Source of the DNA: Eucommia ulmoides
Taxonomy: Eukaryota > Streptophyta > Magnoliopsida > Garryales > Eucommiaceae
DNA length: 64,000 bases
Assembly (NCBI GenBank): GCA_016647705.1
Contig: CM028335.1
Span: 36,958,712 to 37,022,711 of the forward strand
Direction of reading: 5' to 3'
Part shown: positions 21,638 to 33,300 of the stretch, piece after piece
Numbering within the stretch: the stretch's first letter is position 1
Layout: each line of letters begins with the position of its first letter
The notes under the pieces: model-generated
What the model was told of the DNA's origin: nothing
Seen by the model: the letters and a program-made list of their open reading frames with translations, nothing else
The model's database searches: none
Translations under genes and position numbers: made by a program

Positions 21638-22942
21638 ATGTCTAGAATTAAGAATCGTGCGAAAAGGCTTAAGTTTGATAAGATTTTCTTTCGGAGTAAA
21701 GAGGATGAGAAGAAATACAATGATGAATTTGTTAATCGTAGGGTGTTAGGATGCAAACCCACTGATTTTGTTGAGTTAAAAGAGACAAATATTGATATCG
21801 AAACTTATTTTAGAAATTTGGGATGGGTTGAGTTTGTCAACCAAAAGGAGGAGTGAATGCCGGTGTGGGTACGGATATTTTACAGTAATATGACCTACAA
21901 TAATCTTCATATTAAATCGTTTATCAAAGAAAAAGCGATTCATTTCGATGCGGTATTATTAATTCACATTTTGAAAATACCTAGGGGATATGTATTTCCA
22001 TACAATACTTCTTACTGGCTTTCAATAAATTTCAATAGAAGGGTAATTGCGGAAAAAATTGATTTAGAGGGAGACAAAGCAGGTTCGTTGTCCATTGAGC
22101 ACAGATTTCTTCACTTGGTGCTAACCTACTTGGTTGTGCCTAGAGAAGGAAGTCATGCTAATGTGAATAACTTTGATTTATACTTGATTAATGAAATTGT
22201 GGAAGGAAGAAAGTTGGACTTAGCCCATATCATAATGGAGTATATGAAGTATCATGTTCAGAAACCCTCGGGAATACTACCCTATGCGGATGCACTCCAG
22301 AGGATATTTGATCACTTTAGAATAATGGTTGATCCTGATAAATAGATGTTTTTGATAACCACACTGGAATGGATCAATGTTCAACATGCTTCGTTGATGG
22401 AGTATGAGTTTAGAGGAAATAGATGGGTGGAGAAGAAGAATCCGAAAAGGTAGAGAGTACAGGCTGCAAATGAGGAAAAAGAAGATGAAGGAGAGATGAG
22501 TATGGATCAGAAGATGGATTATCTTAATGATCAGATTGATGATTTGAGAATTCATGCTGATTTGATGGATGAGAGGATGACTGGGTTGGAAAATAAAGTG
22601 GTCCAAATGAATATAAACATAGAAGCTGGATTTGGAAAAATCATGAGAAATCTGGACCAGATGTTTTAGTACATGCAGTCATCTCATCATGGGTACCAGC
22701 AACAGTATAGTGCCCAGCCACATTTTGTCGGCCATCTTATGTATGGAAAACAACAGTCTTTTGGAGGACCTACTGCAGTAGGACCATCTAGAGTTGGGCC
22801 ATTTGGAGGAGTTCCGTCAACGCCATTTCATCAGCAGATGACTCCAGGACCAATCATTCAGCCAGGTGCTCCGTATCCGCAGCTGCCAGCCACTAGTCCG
22901 ATGGGATTTTACTACCATTTCTCTGGACAGAGCCCTCATTAG
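21638..22942 (+). pseudogene. Second ORF: 'putative plant transposon protein'-like, with four in-frame stops
   Basis: One reading frame of 435 codons from the ATG (MSRIKNRAKRLKFDKIFF) to the TAG at 22940, interrupted only by TGA 21854 and TAG 22343, 22451 and 22667. The N-terminal half has FRSKEDEKKYNDEFVNRRV, YFRNLGWVEFV, VWVRIFYSNM and RFLHLVLTYLVVPREGSHA. It matches the pattern I know as the Transposase_32-like domain of plant transposon proteins (F.s..Ae.ry...R.v..Er...GW..f...v.eFYaN). A coiled coil follows (MDYLNDQIDDLRIHADLMD), then a Gln/Pro/Gly-rich tail (QQQYSAQPHFVG, PQLPATSPMGFYYHFSG). The function of this family is not known to me. The absence of frameshifts, with only point stops, suggests recent decay. 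An upstream in-frame extension to 21467 is open but probably leader. Confidence 0.7.
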
Positions 22943-23576
22943 ATTTTATTAGTGTGTTGTTATTCAAACAAGATCCACAGTTATATTTTTTGGTCTGTAA
23001 TAGTTAATCTATGTTATTTGGATTTTATTGACTGCTAGTGTTTAGATTTTGATTAATTACCTAGACTTGATCTAATTAGTTAGATTTATTATCTCTAATG
23101 ATGATCCACATCATATTCGTTGAAAATGGTTTTAATGTATTAAATGAAATTTATTTCTTTCAAAAATTGAGTTGATGTGATATTTATATATAAGTGTTAA
23201 TGTTTTTGGGCTTAAAAAGTTATTTATTCAAATAAGTTTTAATTTTTAAAGTTGATCCAATGAGCTTATAATGATGTTTGTCTAGAGTGAGTTAAAGAAT
23301 CCCCTCTCCCTAAATTTTATTTTTGAAGATGACAAAGGAGGAGAAATTAGTGATGTTTTGTTAAGGGGGAGTATTTTCATGTTTTAATTAAGTATTTTTT
23401 ATTTGTGAAAAGGGAGAAATTAGTAATGTTTGCTTTAATGAGTATTTTAATTTATGCATTACTGAAATCTTCATTATGATGCTTTAATGAGTTAAAAAAC
23501 CCATCCTCGGATTCAGGGAGAGTGTGGTTGTAAAGAAAACACCAAAGTTAATTGTCACCATAAAAAATGGGGAGAT
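22943..23576 (+). other. 3' untranslated part and polypurine tract of the pol-less element
   Basis: Non-coding. Two purine-rich candidates are present: TTAAGGGGGAG at about 23361-23371 and AAAAAATGGGGAGA at 23562-23575 directly before the 3' LTR. The second is the true PPT by position. SIRE-type elements end in a similar AAGGGGGAGATTGTTGG context. Confidence 0.65.
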
Positions 23577-25693
23577 TGTTGATCCTAAGATTTTGATGAA
23601 AAATTAATTATTGATGTTTTGGTAGAACTAATATTTTAATTGAGTGTTTCAATGATTTAAAGTTCCAAGTGATGAAGATGACAAATGAAATGGATATTAA
23701 ATGATAAAGTTGAAGATATTGAAGAGTTAAGAGTGTGAAGAAATTAGAGAAAACAACCCAGGTAAATTTCAACTCTTAATATCCCAATTAGGAACACATA
23801 CATGGCATAAAATGTATTTTCTCATTTATGTTGTATTGATTAAGTTAAATTATTTGCTCCTATGTGAATTGAGAAGAAATACTTTTTAATGACTAAAATG
23901 AAATATAAGAATATTAGTGGAGCTTATTTAAGAGAGAAAATGGTTAAAGGGGCAAAAACGTAAAAGAAAATGAGTTAAAAACGTATTCAGAAAAGAGATC
24001 CAGAACACAACAGTTGACTGGTAAGTCGATCGGACCAAGTAGCTGTAACATCCTATATCTCTAAGTTGATCGACAGGTCGACCGACCAAAAAGGGCTGAA
24101 CTCTCTGAATCAACAAGTCGACTAATAAGTCGATTGATGAAAAAAAGACAAACTCTCTAAATCTACAAGTCGATCGGGCGGTCGACCGATGAACTGCATT
24201 GGCTACATCCTGAATCTCCCAGTTGACTAGGCAGTTGACTGAATGTGTTGTTTTAGGATACTGTTTTATCTGAGATTAAATCCAATAGTAGCCGTTTTTT
24301 GTTGGGATTTGAGAGAGATTTCGGGGATACTCTCTATATTTAAGATATGGTTCATATATTAATTAAATCCTATTAATATGGTTCATCAAATATTAATGTT
24401 TCTCAATTTAGTACTTGAAATAGATTCTATTCTTATTAATTAAGATTGAGAAATACTTTGGGGGTTTAATTGAGAGATTTGAAAGGTGTTTTTAAGTGAA
24501 AATTGAACCAAAATAAAGTCCTTATAATATAAGGGGTCTATAAGAGTTTTTAATTGTCATGACATATGTAAGCTAGCCATTAGAAGACTGATTTTATATT
24601 CCTATATATAGACCTATGAATTTCTGATATAATTAATAATTCATTGAGAAAGTTAAAAGAGTTTATATCATTTGTGAACTTTTATAAGAGTTATTATTCT
24701 ACGATATTGTGAGCTTTTCTAAAAGTAATTTTGAGAATCAATTGCGAACAATTTTGGTTGATACCGGATTTGAAGTTACATTATTCTAATCATTATTTCT
24801 ATGGATTCCGAGTGAGATTTTTTCATATTGCTTATTATTTGTTTTTTATTCTATATTTGGAAATTGATCTTAGAAATTGTTTCTAATTTTTGAAAAAAAT
24901 ATTTTTACAAACAATTTCTTGAATCTGATTACGTGTTCCAATTTGCTACCCATATTCTTGTTAAAATCATATTTTTGTATCTCACATTTTTCTATCACTT
25001 GTCGGGATATTAATTGAGTTATTATTTACCTGAGGTGGTAGAAGCTCCGAGTGAGATTTATTTCTTATCAATTTTTGTATTGATGAGTTGTGACGGGTTA
25101 AATACCGTTGGGGTATTTAATCAATGGTAGCTGGGTTTCAGTTTCTTCCTGTAAAGAGATTGAGGTAGTGATTCTTACTGGATAAGAATTGCGTTGTGAG
25201 TGATTTGTAAAGGTTCCATCCTTACCTATGAAAATGATAGTTGGAGTGTTTTGAGAGGTTTTGATTCTTGTGCCTTAGTGTTAAAAAGAATTAGGTTATT
25301 CTTTAACCTGTAAAAAGTAGAGGTTCTTCCTTAGCCTGGGAAAAGAATATTGTAAAGGTTGATTATGAGGTTATAAAAGAATCAGTGTGTGGGTTTGGTT
25401 CCTACCTTTAAAGGGATTTTAGTTTTAGTGGGTGCGACCTCCGTGGAGCTCGGAGGACTGGATTAGCCAAGAGTAGCTTGGTGAACCAGTATAAATCTTT
25501 TGTGTGCTGCATTACTACTTTGCTATTTTTGTTGTTTAGGTGTGTACTTAGACTGATAATATTATTCCGCTGTGTTATAAAGATAATGATTAATTTAGGT
25601 ATAAAATTAATTATTTGATTTATTTAATTTTATTTTGATTATTTTTTAATTACCCAATCCACCCCCCTTCTTGGGTATTCTACTGGGCCAATA
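23577..25693 (+). mobile_element. 3' LTR (2117 bp)
   Basis: Starts TGTTGATCC after the PPT and ends GGGCCAATA (5' LTR: GGGCCAACA). It aligns with the 5' LTR throughout apart from scattered substitutions and the short deletion in the 5' copy. A 62-codon antisense ORF (23928-24116) is shared with the 5' LTR (17892-18080), as expected from LTR duplication. Confidence 0.9.
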
Positions 25694-25698
25694 GTGAT
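25694..25698 (+). repeat. Target-site duplication gtgat (right)
   Basis: Partner of 17535-17539. Confidence 0.9.
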
Positions 25699-26477
25699 GA
25701 TGCCTGAAAATGGATCATCGGACACGTCACCCTGAGATGCGAATGGATGGGATACCCTCTGGTTTAGCTCACTCTCTCTCAACTAAGGTTTCTGCAAAAC
25801 AATACATCGATGGTGGATCTATCGGCATTGCACTTCCGGTTTAAGAATTAGACAACAGTACTCGGTACGAATTTGATAAGGTGATAGCTAGAGGATGATG
25901 TGTCTGATTAACCCTTTGTTTTTGGTATTTATAGGTGGGATGAGACTTGTTTGGCAAGTCTTGTCTAATTCTCGGTTTACCATTAACGTGATGATAGTGA
26001 TTACGAGTATAGATCATTGAGCCATTACGTTACCTAGAGTGGGTAACGACACATGTCTTACCAGGTGGAGACTGCTCGGACTACTTTCGAGTAGGAGTGA
26101 TGTGGCTCTTTCGCTCGGGGTCACACAACCCTTGCCGAGTATAGAGAAGGGGCCTGATTGAGGGCTGGTTGAAGTTTATAGTCATCTTTCGTGCTTGTCA
26201 CGTGTTTGTGACACGTGACACTATTTTAGGTCTAGTCAAAGTTTTCCTCATCAGATGGCCCCTATTCCCAGATGCGTAAAGAGTCACATTTTGGGAATAC
26301 TGGGACGCCTCTACTGGGATTCGGTCTTCTCGTTTACTCGAGGTTGTGCCTAACCAGTGTGCTCGCTTGGGAAGGAGTTTCAATTTCTGTCTTTTCAAGT
26401 GTCAGGCATTAAATGCATCATGATCAATTAGATGGGTGGGCGATTCAGTTTCCCAAACGACAATTGGAAGGGATTTG
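25699..26477. other. Unassigned sequence
   Basis: No domain is recognised. It is more GC-balanced than its flanks. The minus ORF at 26198-26398 has no recognisable motif. It holds a perfect inverted repeat with two G-box cores at 26196-26220. Confidence 0.3.
26196..26220. repeat. Perfect inverted repeat TGTCACGTG ... CACGTGACA
   Basis: 9-bp arms and a 7-bp loop, each arm containing the CACGTG core that bZIP/bHLH factors bind. It may be a regulatory palindrome or a transposon end; the context does not decide. Confidence 0.75.
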
Positions 26478-27523
26478 TGCTTGCATCCTATACGACAAGG
26501 TTTTTATGCTCGCGTATTGACTACTCGTAAGTATATAAGGTCAAGTTTTAATATAGTGGATCTTTAAGATCAGATATCATTCCACAGGGACGGTGTGAAT
26601 AATTGAATACCGCGATTTGCATAGTCTTATATTATCCCAATAGTTAAAGAATTATTTTAAAATTAAACTAATTAAAACTAAGTTAAACTACAATTAGTGG
26701 GTTAATCCTAACAAAGTCGATTACCTAGGGATTGATTTCATTTACTTAATATATGTTTGATTTCGTTTAGTTAACAATAACGGTGTTTATCATATCCGAC
26801 AATCTCGATATCTAAAACCCATTCACTCCATCTCCCGAGTGTTTAGTGAATGAATACATGACTTCACATTGACGCCGAAGTCTCCATCGAACGTCTTTTT
26901 GAACACATAGTCACGTTAGTCTTGACCGAACCTCATGGATTGCACACTCTCCAACTCTCTCCCGGGTTATTGGATCGTCGCATTGTGTTTACTCTAGTCC
27001 GAATCCGGAGTTATCTCTCCTGAGTGTCAAACCCCGTATTTTCAAAACCAACCCTAATACCTTAACAAGCATACTAAGATCGTAATAAAATGATAAACAT
27101 AATCAGATTTAAACACAAACAACCGTTAAGGAAACATATATTTGATCAAACAAGTATTTACACAATTACATTGATCCCTAACTAATATTTATCTAATCTA
27201 TTATGATCTTGGCCATTGAAACATTAAACCAAGAGGTATTCATCATCATTCACAATAACACGTTAAATTACAAAGAGAGAAACAAAGAGAGAAAGATCAA
27301 ATATTAAAGTAGAGTGATCAATTGTTGCCAAAGATCGATTCGCTAGTGTTTCCTCTTCTCCAAATGATGAATCTCCTCTTTGAGCTCTTTAAGAATGGCC
27401 AAGGATCACCTCCTAATATTAGAGACGTCCAAGAGTATCATCCATTGGAAGTGGGAGAAAGGGTTTTATAGGTGCAAGGTTTCAAAAATATCTTAAAAGA
27501 TCTTAATTCTATGCAGAGTTGAC
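26478..27523 (-). mobile_element. CCTAGGCG-family LTR (copy G2), 3' part, left of an insertion
   Basis: Minus-strand orientation. It matches G1 (10982-12445) in its leader-like half: 'ccgaatccggagttatctctcc', 'gtcaaaccccgtattttc', and the shared terminal phrase GCTCGCGTATT. It is interrupted at 27523 by the Ty3 element and resumes at 36693 after an identical ttgac. The outer edge near 26478 is approximate. Confidence 0.75.
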
Positions 27524-28388
27524 TGTCACACCCTACCTCGAGGACCCGTCACCTGAGGCCGGGCGTGACGTCGACATGATGCTACCTGCCCAATCAACGA
27601 ATACCCAAATAGACAATATATACATATACACTCAAGCTACTGTAAATTTTACTATTAATTTTTTTTTTCGTATCAAAAATACCTAAACCTTTCAGGGTTC
27701 ACGTCTGACCAACCCACCTCCAACATGACACGACCTTCGGACTCTCCCTAGTGCCAGCAGTGGACCAACTCCTAGCTGCGGTACCTGAAACCAATTTTTT
27801 TTATTGGTGTACTGTCTTCATAATAAAAACATTTCATAGATCAAGTATAAATAAATAACACCCCGTTTGAAATATAATATTATAAAATCACATACCCGGT
27901 TCCACTGTGATTAATGAAATGAAATAATATAACAATAATATCGTATATCGCACACCATATTCGAAACCAGTTCCCCACTATCACCAATGTAAAGAAATAA
28001 TGTATTTAAAAACACCCAATATAAATATAATACAATCTCATACCGCATGAGAATCCAGTTTTCCTATTATCAATGAAATAAACCGATATATATTTAAAAT
28101 ATCCAATCCAAACATTTTAAATCAACTACACCCAACCATTTTAAATCCACTAATCCATATGTCTTAAATCCACAAAACTAAACATCTCATTATATAATAA
28201 AATACTCTACACCACTCTTCTACTGGTCATAGGATCGTTTTTACCTCACAATCAGGAGTTGTAATGGAACGGTACCAGCCGCAGGGTTTGTACTCCGTAA
28301 TGGGTCAATCTACATCTCGCAGATCATATATGTTTGACGAGAAGAAAATCCACATCTCGTAGGTCATATCCGCCTAACGAGAAGAAAA

Positions 28389-28497
28389 TTCATATCCCTT
28401 ACGGGAAAAATATCTACATCCCTTACGGGAAGAATATCCACATCCCTTACGGGAAGAAAATCCACATCCCTTACGAGAGAAAACTATGGCATAGTCG
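28389..28497 (+). repeat. 27-bp minisatellite, four units
   Basis: The unit core CATCCCTTACGGGAAGAA repeats with a 27-bp period, so it also reads as a 9-residue repeat (IPYGKNIHI) in one frame. The partner LTR has one unit (about 34811-34830), showing expansion or contraction after insertion. Confidence 0.85.
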
Positions 28498-29399
28498 GAC
28501 CAAACATCACTCTCCACCTTAAAAACCAACTCAATCCAAAAATCCTTTTCCCACCTTTAAAACCAACACGATCCAAAAATCATTTTCCATTTTTCTAAAA
28601 TCAACCTGGTCCAAAAATCCTCTTCCACTTTTTTAAAATCAAAATCCACTTGATAATAAGTTGCAAATTCGTTCATTTTTTTTAAATAACCACATTTCTC
28701 ATAATTTATACGAAATTAAAATCTGTAGATTTATATAGAAGACAATACACTCACCTCGTTTTCCGCACCACAAAAATATTGCCGTCCAATACCTACCAGA
28801 ACGTTGGCACCTGCGAACCTAATAGCAATAGAGCTTAATTAATATTTTATTTAAAATAACCTAACATGAAATGCAGGCCTTAAATTTCATAATTCCTCAT
28901 TTCTCAAATTTAATTACGCAAAATTATTATCTACTCCCAGTTCCCTACGTTAATATTTACTGTACAGAATTATTATAATTAATGGTTGCATAAATTATTG
29001 TCATGATTACAAAAATGTAATGTTAATAATTTAATTTGACGGAAATAATAATCGACCAAAATTTTACCTGTTTCGAACTGTCCGCCGACCGAGAAATTGG
29101 ATTTTGGATTTCGAGTTTTTATTTGATTTTTGAATTTTGGTTTGTGGCCCCCCCTTTTTTTTCTCTTCTTTCCCGTTTCTGCCTCCGTCTCTCTCTCTCA
29201 TTCTCTCTTTCTCTCTCTCTCTCTCTCTCTTCTATTTCCTATTTGAGTTTTAGCCGACCAACCACCTTCTCTACTTATTGTCGTTGATCGCCGGCAACCT
29301 CACCCCACACACCCCTGCGACCCTCCGGCCAAGCAAAATAGAATACACACGACCCACACTGCTGAAAGACAGCATCACTCCCACACTCTCTCACCTAAC

Positions 29400-29620
29400 G
29401 AATGGAATACACAAACACGCACACATACACTCCCACTGCCAGCAAAACAAAGCACACACGCACACACCGCCGACACACACACACACACAAACACACTCTC
29501 ACCTGGCGAACAATCGACCATCGAACAAGACCCACTGACACCCACAGTTTGATCAACCATACCTACAACACCCATTAAACCACACACACATGCACTGCGT
29601 CGACGGTCAGAAAACACAGT
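29400..29620 (+). repeat. (CA)n-rich low-complexity stretch in the LTR
   Basis: Interrupted CACACA tracts, matched by a longer one at 35742-35850 in the other LTR. Long Thr/His-rich 'ORFs' here are artefacts of the repeat. Confidence 0.85.
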
Positions 29621-30316
29621 CGCTTATATACTCACAACATTGGAACGAACAACCGAACAACATACACACCGTCGAACACAAACCGACTAACGGCACACAT
29701 ATATACACCGCTGACAACCACCGTCGACCCAGTACACCATCGTCGGCTGCTGAATAGCCCACCGCCGAACTGACCGACGACAACCCACGGCGAAGTAGTG
29801 ACGATCACCCCATCGGCACTCCACACTATCGATAACAAACGGAACATCACACCGTCAGCACTACCAACGATTGACCGACGACCGAACGAACCCGCTCATA
29901 CCCACGCTCGTCGGATCTCACCACCCCCTGACCGCTGGCCACCCTACACCGATTACAAACGCTTACCACTGACCGACAGGTTGAACAACATGACTCCCAC
30001 ACTTTTCTTTTCTCTCATTTTCAAGTTTCACAATCCTTATCCATAGCGTTTTGATATATATATATATATATAGTGGGGGTGGGTTCATACCCTACTCCCG
30101 ACTTTTATCATTTTAAAAATTAATTACACAATTCCCCCCTTAAGTTTCTTTAAGTTTTTAATTAAAACCAAAACAAAAACTTAAGTTTTGTAAAAATTTC
30201 AGATTAACCCCCTAAAATTTTCAATTGAATTTTATTTACGAAATCGACCCTATTATTTTCTACATGCTTCTACAATGCAACTAAAATTATGTGTATACAA
30301 AAATCCGGGTCTTACA

Positions 30317-30332
30317 ACCCTTTTCTTCAAAA
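30317..30332 (-). promoter_or_regulatory. Polypurine tract
   Basis: On the minus strand GAAGAAAAGGGT immediately precedes the 3' LTR start TGTAAGAC. Confidence 0.75.
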
Positions 30333-30479
30333 AGAAATTTGGTCCTGAAACTTTAGTTATCTTGGTCAAACAAGTGCGGATGTTTATCTCTCATCTCATC
30401 TTCTCGCTCCCACGTCGCTTCTTCTACTGAGTGACTACGCCACAACACTTTTACTAATGGAATCGTTTTCATCCGCAAC

Positions 30480-30800
30480 ACCTAATCTTTACAACTCAAA
30501 ATTCAGACTGGCTCCTCAATGTATGTCAAACCTTCTTCCGACTCGATTGGTTGGGAAGTCAACACATGCAAAGGATCTGACACATACTTCCTAAGCATTG
30601 ACATGTGAAAAACGTCGTGTAATCTCGACAGTTCTCGCAATAGGGCAAGTCGATAAGCTATCGCACCAACACGCTCTAAAATCTCGTATGGCCCAATATA
30701 TCTCAAACTTAATTTTTCCTTTCTTCTCAAATCCCGTTATGCCCTTCCATGGGGATATACACAAAAACACATGATCACCTACTTCAAATTCTAACTCTTG
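30480..30800 (-). pseudogene. Ty3/gypsy integrase C-terminal region
   Basis: The open segment 30503-30730 reads LSLRYIGPYEILERVGAIAY, ELSRLHDVFHMSMLRKYVSD. This is the conserved end of plant Ty3 integrase (RYIGPfEILERVG..AYrLaLP..LS.vHdVFHVSMLRKYV.D). Upstream, GDHVFLCISPWKGITGFEKK is present in a different frame, so one frameshift separates them. Confidence 0.85.
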
Positions 30801-30959
30801 CCGACGCTTGTCAGCGTAACTCTTTTATTGACTCTAAGCAATCTTCAATCTTTCCTGAATCACCTTTACTTTGTCTGTTGTCATTTAGGTTATATCCAGC
30901 ATCAATAATTTTCATTATCCCGCTTCAATTCAGTCTGTTGGACTAGAATCCTGCATCTC

Positions 30960-31720
30960 TTGCTATACAACGCTTCATACGGTGCTATCTCGATTGCCAA
31001 ATGGTAGCTGTTATTGTAGGCGAATTTCATCAATGTTAAATGATTATTTCAGCCACCAGGAAATTCTAGAACACAACCCCTCGACATATCCTTCAATGTC
31101 GAAATCATACACTCTGATTGATCGTCAGTCTACGGATGAAAGACAATACTAAATTTCAGCTCGGTACCCAAAGCAGTTCGGAGACTCGGCCAAAACTTCG
31201 AAGTAAACCTCGGATCTCTGTCCGATACTATAGAAACCAGTGCACCATGTAGTCTAACAATCTCGTTGATATACATTTGGGCATACCTAACCTGAGAGTA
31301 CGTCATCTTTATGGCCAGAAAAAATAAGCAGATTTAGTAAGCTTATCAACGATCACTCTGATGAAATTATGCCCCTTTTGAGTGCGGGGTAATCCTGAAA
31401 TGAAATCTATCGTGGTATGCTCCCATTTCCACTCTAGTATAGGTAGAGACTGCAATAACCTACCTGGACGTTAGTGCTCGATCTTGACTTGTTGACCAAT
31501 GAGACACCTGACTACAAATTCAGCAATTTCTTGTTTCATTCTATTCCACCAATAGTGTTCTCGCAAATCCCAATACATTTTTGTATTGCCCGGGTGTATT
31601 GCATATGCTGAGTTGTGCGCTTCTATGATACAATTGATCTGTGTCGGTCTCAGAGTCAACGTCGCAAGTAACGCTGCCGTCTTACCAACTGCCAACCGAA
31701 CTCGCAAAGCTCTCAACTCA
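30960..31720 (-). pseudogene. Ty3/gypsy integrase, zinc domain and core
   Basis: Segment 31471-31716 reads EAHNSAYAIHPGNTKMYWDL, REHYWWNRMKQEIAEFVVRC, LIGQQVK. The HHCC motif retains both His and one Cys, but the second Cys (expected C-x2-C before QQVK) is Gly. The core continues to about 31000 with several stops (for example a D-x-L-T-K-S-A-Y-F block near 31360). Catalytically dead. Confidence 0.8.
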
Positions 31721-31799
31721 GCATACAGATTAGTATGAATAACTTAAATATGTGCCATCAAACCTGCCGTTTTTCGACTCAACGCATCTGCTACAACAT

Positions 31800-32530
31800 T
31801 AGCCCTTTCAGGATGATAGTGGATGATACAATCATAGACTTTGATTAACTCAATCCAGCGTCTTTGCCTTAAATTTACTTATTTCTAAGTAAACAAGTAT
31901 TTCAAACTCTGATGGTCGGTGAACATCTCACAAGTCTCTCCATACAGGTAATGTCCCCAAATCTTCAAGGCACACAATCGCCACTAATTCCAAATCATGT
32001 GTCGGGTAATTACACCCATGATTCTTTAATTACAGGGAGGCATATGCAATCACGTGACTGTGTTGCATCCGTACACACCCTAACCCTTGGTGTGACGCAT
32101 CACTATAGATCACAAGCCACCACTTTCAGTCGGAAGGGAGAGTATTGGCGCAGATATCAGTCTACTCTTCAACTCTAGAAAACTCTGCTCACATCTGTCA
32201 ATCCACTTGAATTTGGATTTCTTGTAGGTCAATCGGGTCAACAGGACAGCTATAACAGAAAATTCCTACACAAACCGACGATAATAACCCGCCAACTCAA
32301 CAAGCTTCGAACTTCGGTTACACTTTTCAACCTCTCCCATTGCACCACGGCTTCGACTTCCCTTGGATCCACTGCATACCATCTCTTTAGATAACATGCC
32401 CCAAGAATACCACTCGATCCAACCCAAATGGCATAACTAAGAATTTATAATGCCTATACCTCATTCGGAATGCCGTCTTTGCCACGTCACTGTCTCTGAC
32501 TTTCAACTAGTAATATCCTGATCAAAGATC
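31800..32530 (-). pseudogene. Ty3/gypsy RNase H region
   Basis: Changing frames give [64 protein letters not shown]. This is the RNase H D-A-S..GLG and TH(D/E)LELAAVVFALKxWRHYLYG...FTDHKSLKY pattern. Confidence 0.85.
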
Positions 32531-32870
32531 TATCATGGAAAATACCCTGGCCTTCTGCAGCTGGTCGAACAGATCATCAATCCTAGGCACGGGTATTTAT
32601 CGCGAGCCGCCACCTTACTCAATTGCCGATAATTAATACACCTCCTCAGCGTGCCATCCTTCTTTTTCACAAATAACACCGGAGCTCCACATGGGGAAAC
32701 ACTAGGTCTGATAAACTCATGATCTAACAAATCTTGCAACTGAATATTCAATTCCTTCAACTCGATAGGCGTCATACGATGGGGTGGGATTGATATCAGA
32801 GTAGTTCCTAGAAGTAATACAATAGTGAATTCCATCTCTTTATCCATTGGCAATCCTGGCAATTTTTATT
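32530..32870 (-). pseudogene. Ty3/gypsy reverse transcriptase N-terminal blocks
   Basis: A 109-residue open segment contains [57 protein letters not shown]. This is the classic RT start (P.Y.M.P.El.ElK.QLqelL...fIrPS.[24 protein letters not shown].LN). The catalytic YxDD region is decayed. Confidence 0.9.
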
Positions 32871-32949
32871 TTTTATTTTTTATTTTTTCTGGAAACACGT
32901 TGGGAAAATCCTTGACCACTAGAACATCTGCCACCTGAACTTCATTCTG

Positions 32950-33300
32950 CCTGGTATCAATCACGTGTACAAAATATCCCTAACATCCCTTCTTTCATAA
33001 CTCCCTGGCCTCCAGGACTGAAATTGAACTGATTGGGGGTAATGGTTCTATCTCCCAAAAATACACTCTGCCTCACCTAAGATTCAGAAAGTAACTTCAT
33101 TTTAAAACAATCCACCGTGGTATGATAACCAAATAGCACATCCATACCCAATATCACATCAAAATCGTGAATACTCAAGGGTAGTAGATCCATTGACTAC
33201 TTCCTATCACCCATATGGAACGGACTATATTTATACGTACTAACTATCAACACAGACTCACAGTTTTCAGCTACTTCTCACACATCATTCACTATCAATT
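32950..33300 (-). pseudogene. Ty3/gypsy protease region
   Basis: On the minus strand DFDVILGMDVLFGYHTTVDC and KMKLLSESQ can be read. This is the aspartic-protease C-terminal block (fDvILGMDWLs.y.a.iDC). Upstream of it no gag motif is found before the PBS. Confidence 0.7.

Larger units (their letters stand above)
17540..25693 (+). mobile_element. Pol-less LTR retrotransposon, SIRE-like, with a second ORF
   Basis: A complete element of 8154 bp. Both LTRs start TGTTGATC and end CCAACA/CCAATA. The flanking 5-bp target duplications are identical: gtgat at 17535-17539 and 25694-25698. A Met-tRNA-type PBS follows the 5' LTR and a purine tract precedes the 3' LTR. The 3978-bp interior carries a gag-like pseudogene and a separate second ORF. 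I see no protease, integrase, RT or RNase H motif in any frame, so it must have moved in trans. The nearest known category is TR-GAG/LARD-type non-autonomous elements; the extra ORF is unusual. Related LTRs in this window are at 1894-2851 (+) and 56453-60827 (-). Confidence 0.9.
27524..30316 (-). mobile_element. 3' LTR of the Ty3/gypsy element (2793 bp)
   Basis: It aligns with 33967-36692. The difference in length is largely due to a 27-bp tandem repeat (28389-28497, four units here, about one in the other LTR) and different CA-rich tracts. TATA-like (TA)n at 30053-30072. Confidence 0.9.

Noticed and set aside
26198..26398. 66-codon minus ORF
   Set aside because: No recognisable motif, overlaps the G-box palindrome, and no supporting start context.
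28334..28522. Repeat protein ORF with IPYGK units
   Set aside because: Produced by a 27-bp non-coding minisatellite within an LTR; the other LTR lacks it.
29036..30046. Thr/His/Pro-rich ORFs in the Ty3 LTRs (also 35484-36134)
   Set aside because: They are translations of CA/CAC low-complexity tracts and appear in several frames and both strands; no domain.
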